Below, piece after piece: positions 35,234-46,924 of a DNA stretch of 64,000 bases. The DNA lies in contig BTPG01000005.1 of assembly GCA_036245525.1 (NCBI GenBank), positions 205,742,030-205,806,029 of the forward strand, in the 5' to 3' direction. Every line of letters begins with the position of its first letter. Position 1 is the stretch's first letter. Source of the DNA: Semisulcospira habei. Lineage: Eukaryota > Mollusca > Gastropoda > Semisulcospiridae. Under the pieces are notes generated by a model. That model did not search any database, had not been told where the DNA came from, and worked only from the letters and a program-made list of their open reading frames with translations. A program made the position numbers and the translations under genes.

Positions 35234-35448
35234 CCTCCCCCCTCCCACCCACCCCTTCCCCCCCCCCCTCCTCTCCCACCCCACCCCAGGGTTTCCATGC
35301 CACCGACGTGACTCTTAATATAAGAACAATGAAATATTGGGCGTGTTTGCAAATATCATGCTTTAAATGTGTGTTCCTTGACCCCTCCCCCGACCCTCCC
35401 CCCCTCCCCCCCTCCCTCCCTCCCCCCCCCTCCCCCCTCCCCCCCCTC
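35234..35448. repeat. C-rich pyrimidine tracts
   Basis: Two CT-rich blocks (35234-35290, 35380-35448) separated by unique sequence. Confidence 0.8.
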
Positions 35449-35542
35449 ACTGCTAAATGTCGCAGACTGATTTTGCAATATTCGTTAATTTAACAGCAAC
35501 GAGTCTCAGTCGTCCCAGGGCCATAGACTCAAAGTGGTGTCA

Positions 35543-35608
35543 GCAAGAGGCATAGATCCTCATGAGCCCCCGCAACTGCGGGGGCTCATGAGGATCTATG
35601 TCTCTTGC
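35543..35608. repeat. Family A hairpin, near-consensus
   Basis: GCAAGAGGCATAGATCCTC ... CCCCCGCAACTGCGGGGG ... GAGGATCTATGTCTCTTGC. Arms are perfect except one position. The right flank ends AAGGGTTAA at 35648. Confidence 0.93.
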
Positions 35609-35649
35609 AGTTGGATCGTGATCTCATTTTTCGGCAAGTAAAGGGTTAA

Positions 35650-36463
35650 ATATAGTGCAGATATTGCGAGTTTTGTAATTATGTACAATCTTGTTGCATG
35701 CATGTATACGTTTTCCATCATTTCACCATTATTAGATACTCTGTTTTTTTAGTTGGACTATTCTTGTTTATTGCGAATACATTTTCTTGACACTAAACTC
35801 CCCGAAAATGCCCTACTACAGCGCGCGCCCAATTACAGTTCACGATAAAGATCAGTAGACTGCCTTCTCTGCTCAGTTTTCGGTTTTTGTGCGGACACGT
35901 GTGTTTGCGGTTTTGAGAGATCTGTTTGTTTGATCCCAACAAAAACATCGTGAAATAGCGCAAGCACTGATATTGCAGGGGCGGAGCGTTTGGACTCCCC
36001 CCCCCTCCCCTCCTTGCTGTTTGAAATTTTTGATATTTTGGCGAGTCTTGACACACACGCTCCCCCTCCCCACCCCCTGTTTGATATTTTGGCGAGTAGT
36101 AAGATCCTTGCCACTCATGCGCCTTCTCCCGCCCCCCCCCCCCCCTCCTTCGCCCCGTTGTTTGACGGTCTAGCGACGGGGAGGCTTTTGTATCAGGTTG
36201 AAGGTCCAAAACCAGAAGTTGGAACCAGCGCCCCTCCCCACCCTCCCCCCCCCCCCCTTTCCTGGGACTTTCTGTGACCGCTGCGTGTTCTGTCAAAGAC
36301 AGTAGCGGAGGAGTAGTCTGTTTGTCTTTTTAGTGTCTAGTATCACCGGTGAGTGAAAAGACTGTCAATACAATTCTGATTCTGAAATGTTGATTCTGTT
36401 TGTCTGTGTGGAACACATCTGAAAAACGCAAACAGATTTAAGTATACGACTAATAATGTGAGC
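35650..36463. other. No gene seen; C-rich stretches
   Basis: Poly(C)-rich words occur at 35996-36010, 36130-36150 and 36230-36258. Overlapping Pro-rich and Gly-rich frames on both strands follow from this composition. Confidence 0.5.
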
Positions 36464-36660
36464 TAACCCATTTAGCACCGACGCCCTACAGCAGGATATG
36501 GACCGATCATGATAATTCAAGGGTAGTGCCCGATTAGCTTGGCGCCTGAAGGCGCCAAGCTAATCAGGCACTACCCTTTAATATCATGGCATGGTCGATC
36601 CATCTCCTGCAACTGATTCTAGTTATTGTGTGACACCTCTTCAATTTGGGAAATGCAGCT
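36464..36660. repeat. Family D hairpin element
   Basis: TAACCCATTTAGC ... core 36491-36610 ... with TTGGCGCC-TGAA-GGCGCCAA tip. A 5-bp slip repeats CATGG near the right arm end. The right half is shared with window positions 1-70. Confidence 0.85.
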
Positions 36661-36888
36661 TTGTTTTACATTGGTCAAAGGCCATCCTGAAAATGGTCAT
36701 GAATTTTTTAACAAGACTTTAGACTTAGTCCGCAGTCTTGTCCACAAAATCCACCACAAAATCATACAGTTTGACAGAATTTTGAACTTGTTCAGGTCCA
36801 TTCAAACGTATTGATTGTGAGTAGCATACCTGGACAACACCATCTCTAATCACAGGTCTTTGGACAACGAGATCACAGCCAGAACCCA
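36592..36888. repeat. Segmental duplication, block 1, copy 2
   Basis: Matches 1-309. It carries small extra words (for example GAATTTTTT near 36702) and ends at AGAACCCAG, where a TATG array starts. Confidence 0.85.
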
Positions 36889-37017
36889 GTATGTATGTAT
36901 GTATGTATGTATGTATGTATGTATGTATGTATGTATGTATGTATGTATGTATGTATGTATGTATGTATTTATGTATGTATGTATGTATGTATGTATGTAT
37001 GTATGTATGTATGTATG
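36889..37017. repeat. (TATG)n microsatellite
   Basis: About 128 bp with one TATT unit. It replaces the 310-2087 content of the other duplicate copy. Confidence 0.95.
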
Positions 37018-37214
37018 GTGTCTCCAAGGCGCACATATCCATCTAATTAAAGATGCTCAAGGCGCCGCCGTAGGGATGGAAGCTGGAGCTTTGAAAGCCT
37101 GCTGCAACTAAGCGCTACTTTATGTGCAAACCTCCACCCGGCTATTAACTTCGGTGCATGTGTGCGCGTGTAAGCCAGTGCGCGCATCTGTGTGCGTGCG
37201 TTTGTGCGTACGTG

Positions 37215-37245
37215 CGTGCGTGTGCGTGTGTGTATATTGTGTGTG

Positions 37246-37319
<74 letters not shown>

Positions 37320-37328
37320 CGCGCGCGC
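37215..37328. repeat. (TG)n(CG)n microsatellite
   Basis: TG repeats ending in a short GC alternation. Confidence 0.9.
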
Positions 37329-37629
37329 CTGCGTGCGTACGTGCAGACGTGAGTGTGTGTGTGAATGATTTTCAACATGAGATGACGTTAAAAGTTCCCT
37401 TTATTAGCGTCGGCACTTTCCGTAACCGTTACCGAAAACTGCCGGTATGCTGGAGCCGAACCGGTATACCGTATCGATAAAGTTACCGAACCACGGGTTT
37501 CCGGTATACCGGTAAAATCACGCGGCTCTACATCGCACTGAATAGTGCCAGCGGATACAAATGGTGTTCTAATCTTGTGTTAATTCAGCCCCAGCCGGTA
37601 AAGGAACAGAGAAACAAACACTGCATTAA

Positions 37630-37693
37630 CAAGAGGCATAGATCTTCATGAGCCCCCGCAACTGCGGGGGCTCATGAAGGTCTATGCCTCTTG
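37630..37693. repeat. Family A hairpin (duplicate of 2545)
   Basis: Identical in layout to the copy at 2545-2608, with the same paired CTTCAT/ATGAAG variant. Confidence 0.9.
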
Positions 37694-37934
37694 CAGCTAG
37701 ATCGTTAAGCCGCTGCTCTGTGTTTGCAGTGATGGACTGGAATCCGGGACATTACATTTTTGAGAGCGAAAGCAGCGTGTTGACGGATCATTTTATCTGC
37801 CTGCCAAAAGCGTCGTTCCGCAGCAGCATACGCGGTTTTTAATGGCGCTTTTACGTGTGGCTGTGTCGGGTGACATTTAAACGACAATGGGCGCACAGGC
37901 GTTTGTCTAGTCGGCGCTGATGTGAGGACATTCC

Positions 37935-37983
37935 CAGTGCGCAAAGGCCATCGGGTCGACGGCGGCTGTGCGCGGGCCAACGG
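37935..37983. repeat. Family C hairpin, truncated (duplicate of 2849)
   Basis: CCCAGTGCGCAAAGGCCATCGG ... GGCGGCTGTGCGCGGGCC without a second arm. Confidence 0.7.
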
Positions 37984-38439
37984 GTTATGAGGCCCCTCTC
38001 CTCCAACTCCCTCCCCCCCCCCTCTCCCCACACACACACTTCCCATTATGAGGAAGTGAATTAGTCCATAAGCCAGTCCTCCTGGCTACCGTGCACCCCC
38101 CCCCTCCGCCCCACCCCCACTTCCCATTATGAGGAAGTGAATTAGTCCATGAGCCAGTCCTGGCTACCGTGCACCCCCCCCCTCACCCCCCGCTCCCCAG
38201 TACTCAATAAGATGGGTTTCAAGGTGTACCTTAGTATGTCCTGAGATGTTTAAGCCATGTTCTCCAAAATTCCTTAGGAACACACCAGAGGTATAGCCGA
38301 TGGCGCAAGGGTACCCCCATTCACTCTCTTCGCGGATGCTAAAATGAGGTTGAGAAACATTTTCTTCTAAATAAATCAGAATTCATTCCAGAAGCCCAAA
38401 TCAGGCAATATTATGTTAAGGCTTATCTTCTGCACCCTC

Positions 38440-38442
<3 letters not shown>

Positions 38443-38480
<38 letters not shown>
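38443..38480. repeat. Poly(A)
   Basis: About 38 A. The corresponding right-arm run near 39906 is about 17 T. Confidence 0.95.
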
Positions 38481-38481
<1 letters not shown>

Positions 38482-38534
38482 CAAAAATATTGAATCTCTG
38501 GTTCACAGTGAAGGTATTTGTGCAGCCAGTAAAC

Positions 38535-39084
38535 TTCAGCAAGCTTCAGGCTCCCACATTCCAGCCGAATGATGTGATGACAGACGCCTCAAAGAAAACA
38601 GTGACTGTGTTTCTTACAACAGCGTGTGCATGTGTGTACTCTTTAGAAACTATTTTGGACTGCTTTCACGTTAATGCTGTAGTTCTACTACTATCGCTTT
38701 AAAAAATGACTATGAAGTTATATCCTAGTTTTTTTTTTAAAAAGTTATAATTAAGGTGGTGACTGTTTATGCCGGAGCGACTGTCTAATAGCCGGCGCTG
38801 TTCTTATAGCAAATGTGAAAGTATTCGTCTTTTTTTTAATGCGTATTTTTTTATTTGTGTAACTATTCTTAGCCAAGCAGAAAGTTTAAAAACATTATAT
38901 TATTTGTTATAGAGATACTAAGATAGGGCCGTCTTTAGTTTGCTTGTGTTAGGGAGGTTCAGGTCGGGTTGGGGCCGTTGGCGACAAACTGTTGTGTGAG
39001 TGTGTGTGATTGCGAGTTGCACCTGAGGTGGCGAGACGAATTTCTCTTTTAGAGATAATAAAGTACTCTTATTCTTATTCTTCT
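38535..39084 (+). mobile_element. Retroposon 3' end inserted in one arm of the inverted repeat
   Basis: About 550 bp absent from the other arm, which preserves the empty site (CAGTAAACAGCCAT in left-arm sense). TAAAC is duplicated at 38530-38534 and 39085-39089. The right end has AATAAA at 39057 followed by CTTATT units, so a plus-strand polyadenylation-signal-plus-tail organisation is likely. No domain is recognised in the short frames. Confidence 0.75.
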
Positions 39085-40304
39085 TAAACGGCCATTTCCG
39101 CAAAATCGCAAGACAAAGACAAAAATAATGTGTCAGATGCCTTCAGACATTTTCTATAGCACTGGCAGTCCATTTTCAGGCTTACATCATTAAAACAGGA
39201 TGTCACAATTATTATAAACTTCACTAGGTGATTCTATTATAACTGTGAGCTGTGAGTGCCACAGTGGGTGATTTTTAATCCATTCCCCCAAGTTGTAAAA
39301 ATAAAAAGAAAATTAATTAGAAAAAAATACTAAAGTTATTCCATTTCATTTTGACCTCTCTTTACCTATTACCTTTCAAAGTGCAAGAAAATAAGGAAAG
39401 TCGGCATCCTTTACGGTACATTCGTGGTGAATGATCGGAAACAACGTACGTTTTCCAATTCGGCAATTTTAAATGGGAAAAAGCTGTCATTCACCACGAA
39501 TGTACCGTAAAGGATGCCGACTTTCCTTATTTTCTTGCACTTTATGCTCACATTATTGAAACTTAATAGGTAAAGAGAGGTCAAAATGAAATGTAACAAC
39601 TTTAGTAATTTTTTTCTAAATAATTTTGTTTATTTTTACAACTTGGGGGTAAGGATACAAAATCAACCACTATGGCACTCACAGTTATCACAGTATCATC
39701 CAGTCAGGTTTATAATAATTGTGACATCCTGTTTTAATGATGTAAGCCTGAAAATGGACTGACAGTGCTATAAAAAATGTCTGAAGGCATCTGACACATT
39801 ATTTTTGTCTTTTTTTTTTTTTTTGCAATTTCGCGGAAATGGCTGTTTACTGGGTGCACAAATACCGTCACTGTGAACCAGAGATTCAATATTTTTCATT
39901 CTATTTTTTTTTTTTTTTTGCAGAGGGTGCAGAAGGTGTGCCTTAACATAATATTGCCTGATTTGGGCTTCTGGAATGAATTCTGATTTATTTAGAGAAA
40001 AATGTTTCTCAACCTCATTTTAGCATCCGCGAAGAGAGTGAATGGGGGTACCCTTGCGCCATCAGCTATATCTCTGGTGTGTTCCTAAGGATTTTCGGGG
40101 AACATGGCTTAAACATCTCAGGACATACTAAGGTACACCTTGAAACTCATCTTACTGAGTACTGGGAGGGGGGGGGGGGGGGGTGTCCGGTAGGCCGGCT
40201 AGCTTATGGACTAAATTGAAACAGTCGCGCACTAACAAATTTGTACCAAAACCAAACGCGTGTGATGGTTTCATTTGGGGTGGGGGGGGGGGGAAACGTG
40301 AAAC

Positions 40305-40396
40305 GTTAAACGTTTAGGACTATACGTCTTTTGTCCACCACGGAGGTAATTTCAAAGAAAGGGCACATGATAGGGTCTGAACAAATTTTGACCGGG
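40305..40396 (-). mobile_element. SINE-like repeat, copy 1
   Basis: GTTTAGGACTATACGTCTTTTGTCCACCACG ... GGGTCTGAACAAATTTTGACC matches 50499-50580 in the same orientation. The second copy continues into a box B-like sequence on the minus strand. Confidence 0.55.
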
Positions 40397-40456
40397 GGAG
40401 GGGGGGAGGGGGGGGAGTGTGTGTGTGTCGGGGGTGAGGGGTGGGGGGGGGGGTGT
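40396..40456. repeat. G-rich tract
   Basis: Repeated G runs (GGGGGAGGGGGGGAGG) interspersed with TG; potential G-quadruplex-forming sequence. Confidence 0.8.
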
Positions 40457-40699
40457 GATTATGGTGATGTTGAAGATGCTGATGTTGACTATTATTACAC
40501 AGTACACGTCGGATATGACAAATCGAAAGAGGACCCTATTTTGGGGTTGTTTTATGCGAAGTTGGTTATAGTTGGATTAATTTACACGGTAAGAGTGCTG
40601 TCGGGACCTCTGAAAAAAAAAAGCGTTGTTATAACCAACTGTTGTTGCATCCGACCTTGTTATAATTATGCGAAGTCGACTTAATAACAGGAACGACGA

Positions 40700-40762
40700 T
40701 GATAATAATAAATAATAAAATAAAAAATATAATAATAATATAAATAATAAAACATAATTATG

Positions 40763-40796
<34 letters not shown>

Positions 40797-40831
40797 AGAT
40801 GATGATGATGATGATAATGATGATGATGATA

Positions 40832-40869
<38 letters not shown>

Positions 40870-40935
40870 AATTTAATTCGCGCTTTAGTCGAGCGCCTAT
40901 GGATGGCTCATACAGCAACAACATTCTAATCATTA
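40700..40935 (-). repeat. (AAT)n(GAT)n array with retroelement tail motif
   Basis: Trinucleotide array whose right end reads AATTCGCGCTTTAGTCGAGCGCC. Inverted, this has the GGCGCTCGACTAAAGCGCG form of a retroelement 3' tail. Minus orientation is inferred. Confidence 0.6.
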
Positions 40936-41070
40936 ACACAGAGATATATTAACTTTTTTTTAGCATTTTCCGCATTTATCTGTCGCTTTCAGGCAGATAT
41001 CAGTGAAGGCTCAAGTTTCAATCCTCATAAAATAACGTGCCCCGCGAGAACAGAGAATGAAGTTAAATAA

Positions 41071-41136
41071 GCAAAAGTCATTGATCCTCAGAAGCTCCCG
41101 CAATTGCGGGGGCTCATGAGGATCTATGCCTCTTGA
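41071..41136. repeat. Family A hairpin
   Basis: GCAAAAGTCATTGATCCTCA ... CCCGCAATTGCGGG ... TGAGGATCTATGCCTCTTG. The left arm is more diverged than the right. Confidence 0.82.
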
Positions 41137-41187
41137 AGATGGATTCACTTCACCGCGTTTGCAGTTCATGACACTAAATTGTTAATG

Positions 41188-41450
<263 letters not shown>

Positions 41451-41588
41451 CACCAAACTTAATTGTGTGTGTATGACACCAAGTGGTGTGTGCATACATG
41501 CAATGTGAAATAACGAGAGGCACAGGCCCTCAAGAGGTGAAGTAGGCAAGAAAAATATATCCTCACTGATGAGCCCCCGATGATGATG

Positions 41589-41672
41589 ATCATATCCTCA
41601 AGAGACATAGATCCTCGTGAACCCCCGCAATTGCGGGGGTTCACGAGGAGCTATGTCTCTTGAGGATATGAT
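41589..41672. repeat. Family A hairpin, extended arms
   Basis: Longer than other copies: ATCATATCCTCAAGAGACAT ... CCCCCGCAATTGCGGGGG ... ATGTCTCTTGAGGATATGAT. Changes from consensus are mirrored (CGTGAA / TTCACG). A degenerate half copy precedes it at 41540-41580. Confidence 0.9.
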
Positions 41673-41808
41673 GAATTCACCGCGTTTGCAGTTGATGACA
41701 CCAAATTATAAGCATAGGTTATACATGGCGAGCTGCAAACTATGCGAGTAACGCCTCCTCAGGGAACGCAGTTGGTATTTGGTGCCTGCAGCAACATTCA
41801 TAAACGTT

Positions 41809-42000
41809 TTAACCCATTTAGCCCTGACGCACTACAGCAGGAGATGGATCGACCATGATAAGTCAAGGATAGTGCCAGATTAGCTAATCTGGCACTCCCT
41901 TTGAATTATCATGGTCGATCCATCTCCTGCAACAGGTGCATAGTAGTTACATGACGCCTCCAAAATTTGGGAAACGCGTGCGTCGGGTTGAATGAGTTAA
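41809..42000. repeat. Family D hairpin element with lost tip
   Basis: Flanked by TTAA on both sides (41809-41812, 41997-42000). The core 41837-41930 lacks the TTGGCGCC...GGCGCCAA tip, so the two GATTAG/CTAATC halves meet directly. Confidence 0.9.
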
Positions 42001-42094
42001 TGACTGTAATGCAAAACCACTTATCCGGCGCTTGTTCACATTATTCAGTACGCTGACATCGACTCCGAGTGCATTTGAACCAGCGAATGAAGCA

Positions 42095-42190
42095 AACAAA
42101 GCGATAAATGCAGAGAATAACCCAACGGAGGAAGAAACGCGCTTAGAAAGACATTTACAACACAATTTATTAATATTTTGGGTAAATACC
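42095..42190 (+). pseudogene. Family M transposon remnant
   Basis: Reads AENNPTEEETRLERHLQHN, close to the arms at 12600 and 56170 (ETRLEKTVTTQ). TGCAGAGAATAACCCAACGG and ACACAATTTATTAATATTTTG are shared nucleotide words. Confidence 0.5.
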
Positions 42191-42269
42191 CTTTTTCAAA
42201 ATAGACAAACGGACAACTACAGAGATCGGTCGCTATCAGTGTGACAAATGTGATGATGTTCATACGTCT

Positions 42270-44013
42270 TGCTCGTTTAAATCTAAGTGTGTTGCTGGCA
42301 CTCCTCTTGCGTGCTTCAGTCCAGTGACTGAAAATATAGTGCTGGACACCATGAGTAAGATGTCTCTCAAGACCTGTGAGCTAGACCCTGTGCCTTCGTC
42401 CCTTCTTTTTGAATGTAAAGATGCAATTGTACCAGTTGTTACAGCTATTGGAAATGAGTCCTTCTTGCACGGCATTGTACCTGCCTGTTTCAAAACTGCA
42501 ATTGTTAAGCCACTTTTAACGAAACCTTTACTTGATCCCAATAGCTTGAAAAACTACAGACCCGTATCCAACCTACCTTTTCTCTCAAAGCTTCTGCAAA
42601 AGATAGTGCTCACGCAGCTGCTAGACCGCCATATCAAGACTAGTGGTCTGTGGCATGTGTTCCAGTCAGCATATAGGTCTGGTCATAGCACGGAGACAGC
42701 ATTGCTGCGTGTTGTGAATAACCTACTTGATGCTCGCGATGAGGATCTAATCTCTGTTTTGACTCTGCTCGATCTGAGGGCAGCGTTTGATACCATTGAC
42801 CATGACATTCTACTTGCCCGCCTTCGTGATGTGTTTGGTATTCAAAGCACTGCACTGAATTTTTCCAGTCCTACCTAGTTGGTCGCTTGCAGATGGTTTC
42901 AGTGGCAGGATTCGAGTCCCACCCTGTGGAGCTGCTTTGTGGCGTTCCACAAGGGTCGGTCTTGGGGCCTGTTGTTTTTACTTTGTATACACAGCAGTTG
43001 TCCCATGTCAATGCGCGTCACTTTGTTTCTTATCATTTATATGCAGATGATACAGAATTGTACAAACACTCCCCTCGTGAACATGTTGATCGGATGATGC
43101 AGTCTATGGAGGCTTGTATTTGTGATGTTCAGAAGGGGACCACACAGAACAAGCTCAAGCTAAACAATGACAAGACTGAGGCCCTCCGAATGACGTGCTC
43201 CTCTACGTGCAGTGCTGATCTTCCTGAGTCAATGATGGTGGGCGAGAGCACCATCTCCTTTTCTAGCTCGGCCCGTAACTTGGGTGTTATTTTTGACAAC
43301 AGGCTGACAATGAAGGAACAAGTGAAGAAAGTTTGCATGCTTGCCTTCATTGAACTCAGAAGGATCAGCACTGTTCGACATCTGCTGATTGTTGAAGTTA
43401 CCAAAACACTTGTTACCTGCCTTGTGCTGCCCCGCATAGACCACTGCAATTCTCTTTTGTCCGGTGTTCCTCAAAATTTTTTTGACCAAATCCAGAGAGT
43501 CATGAACTGTGCTGCACGTCTAATATTTCGTGTAGCGAAACGTGAACACATTATGCCTCTACTAGCTGACTTGCACTGACTGCCAGTTTCATACAGAATT
43601 CAGTATAAAGTCTGTATTATTTCTTTCAACATCATCTCTGGTTATGCCCCTCCTTACTTATCTGATCTTGTCCAGCTGTATACACCGTCCCGCTCCGGCA
43701 CTACTCTCTGCTTCAGACACTCGTGTTTTCCGTATCACTAGACGTAATAAGGTCACTCAAGGTCATCGTGCATTTTCGTCTTTTGGTCCCATTACATGGA
43801 ACGCCCTCCCAGCTGACGTGCATCATTTTGTCTGCCGGCTCACCATGTGTGCATGTGTGTGAGTTTTCTGCTTCTTGTAAATCAGTGTATGTTTGTTGTT
43901 GTTGTATGTGTTTGTTTTTGTATTTTGCTTTGTGTTTCATTACTGTGATTGTAAAGCGCCTAGAGCACCTTGGTGATTAGATGCTATACAAATTACTTTT
44001 ATTATTATTATTA
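42270..44013 (+). mobile_element. 5'-truncated CR1/L2-like LINE
   Basis: The reverse transcriptase region shows MSLKTCELDPVPSSLL, NYRPVSNLPFLSKLL, QSAYRSGHSTETALL, DLRAAFDTIDH, CGVPQGSVLGP and catalytic YADDTELY. A one-base loss near 42858 and a stop at 43579 (LADLH-stop-LPVSYRIQYK) break it. The endonuclease is absent. The 3' end reads TTGTAAAGCGCCTAGAGC ... GATGCTATACAAATTAC and an (ATT)n tail near 43997. It shares motif order with the copy at 51186-55503 but is clearly a different, diverged family. Confidence 0.9.
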
Positions 44014-44225
44014 CTTATATTATCGCAGGAGGGATGTGTGGCAACTGAAAGATGTGACGTAAAATAAAAGAAGAAAAAAAGTGCATAAAAAGAAGTAAAA
44101 TATAACTGACGTCAACTAAAACCTCATAAGAGAGAGACATAAAGAAAGTGATCACGAGCTGCAAGGACAGTGTGTGTAAATGCGCGCGTGCGCGAGCAAG
44201 CGGGAATGCGTGTGCGTGAGCCGGG

Positions 44226-44362
<137 letters not shown>

Positions 44363-44441
44363 CAATGAATCTTTATTTTACAACGGTGGTGAGGATATTA
44401 ACACAGTGAGTGACTATGTCATTTTTCGTACCTGCCATTGC

Positions 44442-44485
<44 letters not shown>

Positions 44486-44629
44486 TGATGATGATAATGA
44501 TGAAACGTTTTTATTCAGGATAAAAAGGTTTAGGCATAGCAATGCCTATCTTCCAAACTGTCCTGCTACTCTACACATATAAAAATACATCAGACTGACG
44601 ATACAGCAAAAGATAAAACATATATAAGT

Positions 44630-44660
<31 letters not shown>

Positions 44661-45137
44661 TTACCCTTCGGCACGAGGTAGGCTGAGTGTCTCATACATA
44701 AAGCCTGCTAAACACCAACCCGAAGTCAGACTTTATATCACCTTCAAGTTGAGGACTACCTCGAGGAAAACAGGAGGGCCCCGGGGAAAGATAAAAAAAA
44801 AGTCACCTCTTTGGTCTGAAAAGCGATGAATGTCTAACAGAAGGCGATATCTTTCAAAGTTTCATGGTGAAACTAAGAATCGTTAATATCTAAAGTGAAC
44901 CATTTCATTTAGAAGTGTGAATCGTGTCGTGCAAAATATTGGATCGGTTCATATACAAAATGTGAATTATCTGTATCTCTTCCAAGTACGAATCGTGTCT
45001 TCTCAACTGTGCGTTGTTTCATGTGAAAAAAATGTTTAAAGTGTATCGTGCAAAACAATGTTCGGATCATGCAAAAATCTTTTTCTTTACGTGTAAATTG
45101 AGAATCGTTTCATATAAACCACGTAAGCTGCTTTAAT
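44661..45137. other. No gene seen; weak 60-bp periodic text
   Basis: AT-rich, with recurring words such as AATCGTGTC, GTGAATCGTGTC, AGAATCGTTTCAT and CATATAAA roughly every 40-70 bp. This may be an old tandem array. Confidence 0.4.
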
Positions 45138-45351
45138 TTAACTCATTCAACCCCGACGCACGTATTTCCCAATTTTGGAGGCGTCATCTAACGACTATTC
45201 ATCTGTTGCAAGAGAGGGATATACCATGATAATTCAAGGGTAGTGCCAGATTAGCTTGGCGCCGACAGGCGCCAAGCTAATCTACCACTATACTTGAATT
45301 TTCATGGTCGACCTATTTTCTGATGTAGTGCGTCAGGGCTGAATGGGTTAA
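45138..45351. repeat. Family D hairpin element, complete
   Basis: TTAA on both ends (45138-45141, 45348-45351). The core is 45208-45323. One arm has unpaired changes (CTACCACTATACTTG), so here the arms did not stay matched. Confidence 0.9.
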
Positions 45352-45635
45352 GAATAAAAGTGTGAGTCCTTTCGCGTCAAATGTGCATCTTTTCTTTTTA
45401 AAAGTGCCACTATTTTTCATTTTTAAAATAGAAATAGTCAAAATGCAAATCATTTCAATTCAAAAGTGGAACGGCATAGATATGTTCCGTTTCACGGCTG
45501 ATGTTGGAACTACTTCGATTGCTTAATACTCACAAGCTGTGATCCCATAAGTCTCGTAGATTCTCTTAACCTGTGCAGTCTCATAAGGTCGAGATCAGTC
45601 AGGGCGGATATTCAGCGTCTTACAGAAGAATACAC

Positions 45636-45724
45636 AACACTCCCAACATCTCCAAGAGACATAGATCCTCATGAGCCCTCCATGAGGATCTATGCCTCTT
45701 GGAGATGCTTGGAGTGTTGTCTAT
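45636..45724. repeat. Family B hairpin
   Basis: ACAACACTCCCAACATCTCC-AAGAGACATAGATCCTCATG ... CATGAGGATCTATGCCTCTT-GGAGATGCTTGGAGTGTTGT. Nearly perfect arms of about 40 bp. Confidence 0.9.
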
Positions 45725-46078
45725 GCTTTTGGGGCAAGCTGACTTCGTCCTGACTTCGCTCTCGTTCAGCGTTGTAGGGAGTCGTTTGTAGAAAACGTAA
45801 CCTCACTATTGAGTCACTGCGACCTCGCGACCGATTAGGGAAGCTTACAATACTTATAGACTCTGCTACTCGGCCATGACCATTCCAGTGACGTATTTAT
45901 TGTGGAGGCGTGGCGGCAGTAGGCACCACTTATTTAGCTTCCTAACCCTGTGGTGGACCGCAACGATTAACTAACTGCTAGTAACTCCGTCGGCAAACAG
46001 AAACAGCGGACAGACATGTTCGGTTAAGTCCCTTCCATCTGCAAAAGTCACAGAGCTTCCCGAGTCTTCTTCCATCTG

Positions 46079-46110
46079 CAAGAGGCATAGATTCTCATGA
46101 GCCCCTCTTG
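46079..46110. repeat. Family A hairpin, left half
   Basis: GCAAGAGGCATAGATTCTCATGAGCCCC then unrelated sequence. The matching right half is at 46925-46961. Confidence 0.8.
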
Positions 46111-46159
46111 ATGACCGCTTTTAGCTCCTGCTATTACTAAAACTGATTGTTAACTGCAG

Positions 46160-46290
46160 GAGTGAGTGGCCGGACTAAATGCTTTAGTTCAACCGTGCGT
46201 TTCCAGAGTTGTCACAGTCTGTTGCAACAGCCTAGCGAGTGTTTTGTCTGCGGAGCCAGCAGCTGCCTGCGGCAACGAGAGTTCATCAAG
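46160..46290 (+). CDS. Candidate Cys-rich exon, unassigned
   Basis: An open 131-bp segment between AACTGCAG and AAG|GTGAGG, both good splice-site matches. It encodes a Cys-rich stretch (TKCFSS, FQSCHS, PSECFVCGASSCL) ending QREFIK. It would enter with one base missing and leave on a whole codon. No neighbouring exon was found. It sits inside an 814-bp segment that interrupts a hairpin, so it may be carried sequence or chance. Confidence 0.2.
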
Positions 46291-46452
46291 GTGAGGATTT
46301 TTTTTAAAAATTATTGTTTGCCCGTGATCATTGCCTCAAGTTTGTGTTTTGTCGTTTGTGCCATAATTTCTCCTTTGTGTGCAGATTTTCAAAGCATGTT
46401 AAATGTGTCACTCATTTGTTCCAATAAAGATACACCTTCGTTCGTTCGCTCC

Positions 46453-46510
46453 CCAGTGCGCAAAGGCCATCGGGCCGACGTTGGCCGCCGCGCCCGCGCA
46501 CGGCTCAATG
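46453..46510. repeat. Family C hairpin, truncated
   Basis: CCCAGTGCGCAAAGGCCATCGG ... GACGTTGGCCGCC ... CGCGCACGG without a full second arm. Confidence 0.7.
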
Positions 46511-46667
46511 CGTTTGTTTGTTTCTTTGCTTGTTTGTAGCGTCTCTCCAACTCACGGCCGCTTGCTCGTTCGTGTATTCGCACGTACGCATGTTTGCTCG
46601 TTCGTTGGGCAGTCATTCATTCGCTCGTACATTCTGTCTTCATGCATGCGTTTGTCCGTTCATCATG

Positions 46668-46668
<1 letters not shown>

Positions 46669-46758
<90 letters not shown>

Positions 46759-46760
46759 CG

Positions 46761-46850
<90 letters not shown>
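46669..46850. repeat. (TATC)n(TC)n compound microsatellite
   Basis: About 22 TATC units (to 46757), then about 80 bp of TC. Confidence 0.95.
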
Positions 46851-46852
<2 letters not shown>

Positions 46853-46924
46853 TTACGACAACAACGTGGCAAAGTCACGAAACGCGTGTTTTTGACACAT
46901 CAGCAACAAAATCGCACAGTTCAT

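Larger units (their letters stand above)
37155..38318. repeat. Segmental duplication, block 2, copy 2
   Basis: Matches 2088-3146 with the same hairpins and C-rich tract. A unit of about 80 bp (CTTCCCATTATGAGGAAGTG ... GTGCACCCC) is present twice here (38036 and 38119) but once in copy 1. Confidence 0.85.
38140..40217. repeat. Two-kilobase inverted repeat
   Basis: The left arm 38140-39434 and right arm 39487-40217 are reverse complements apart from point changes, poly(A)/poly(C) length, and a 555-bp insertion in the left arm. Landmarks paired in order: ATTAGTCCAT, AGTACTCA, AGGTGTACCTTAGTATGTCC, TTCGCGGATGCTAAAATGAG, GAATCTCTGGTTCACAGTG, CCATTTTCAGGCTTACATC, and TTTACGGTACATTCGTGG at the centre. 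A 52-bp spacer lies at 39435-39486. Confidence 0.93.

Noticed and set aside
35793..36296. 167-codon minus-strand frame rich in Gly and Arg
   Set aside because: It follows from plus-strand C runs; overlapping frames on both strands are equally open and no motif is seen.
43644..43862. Separate small gene after the LINE RT frame
   Set aside because: It is the LINE C-terminus (SGYAPPYLSDL in the neighbouring frame) after a stop and frameshift.
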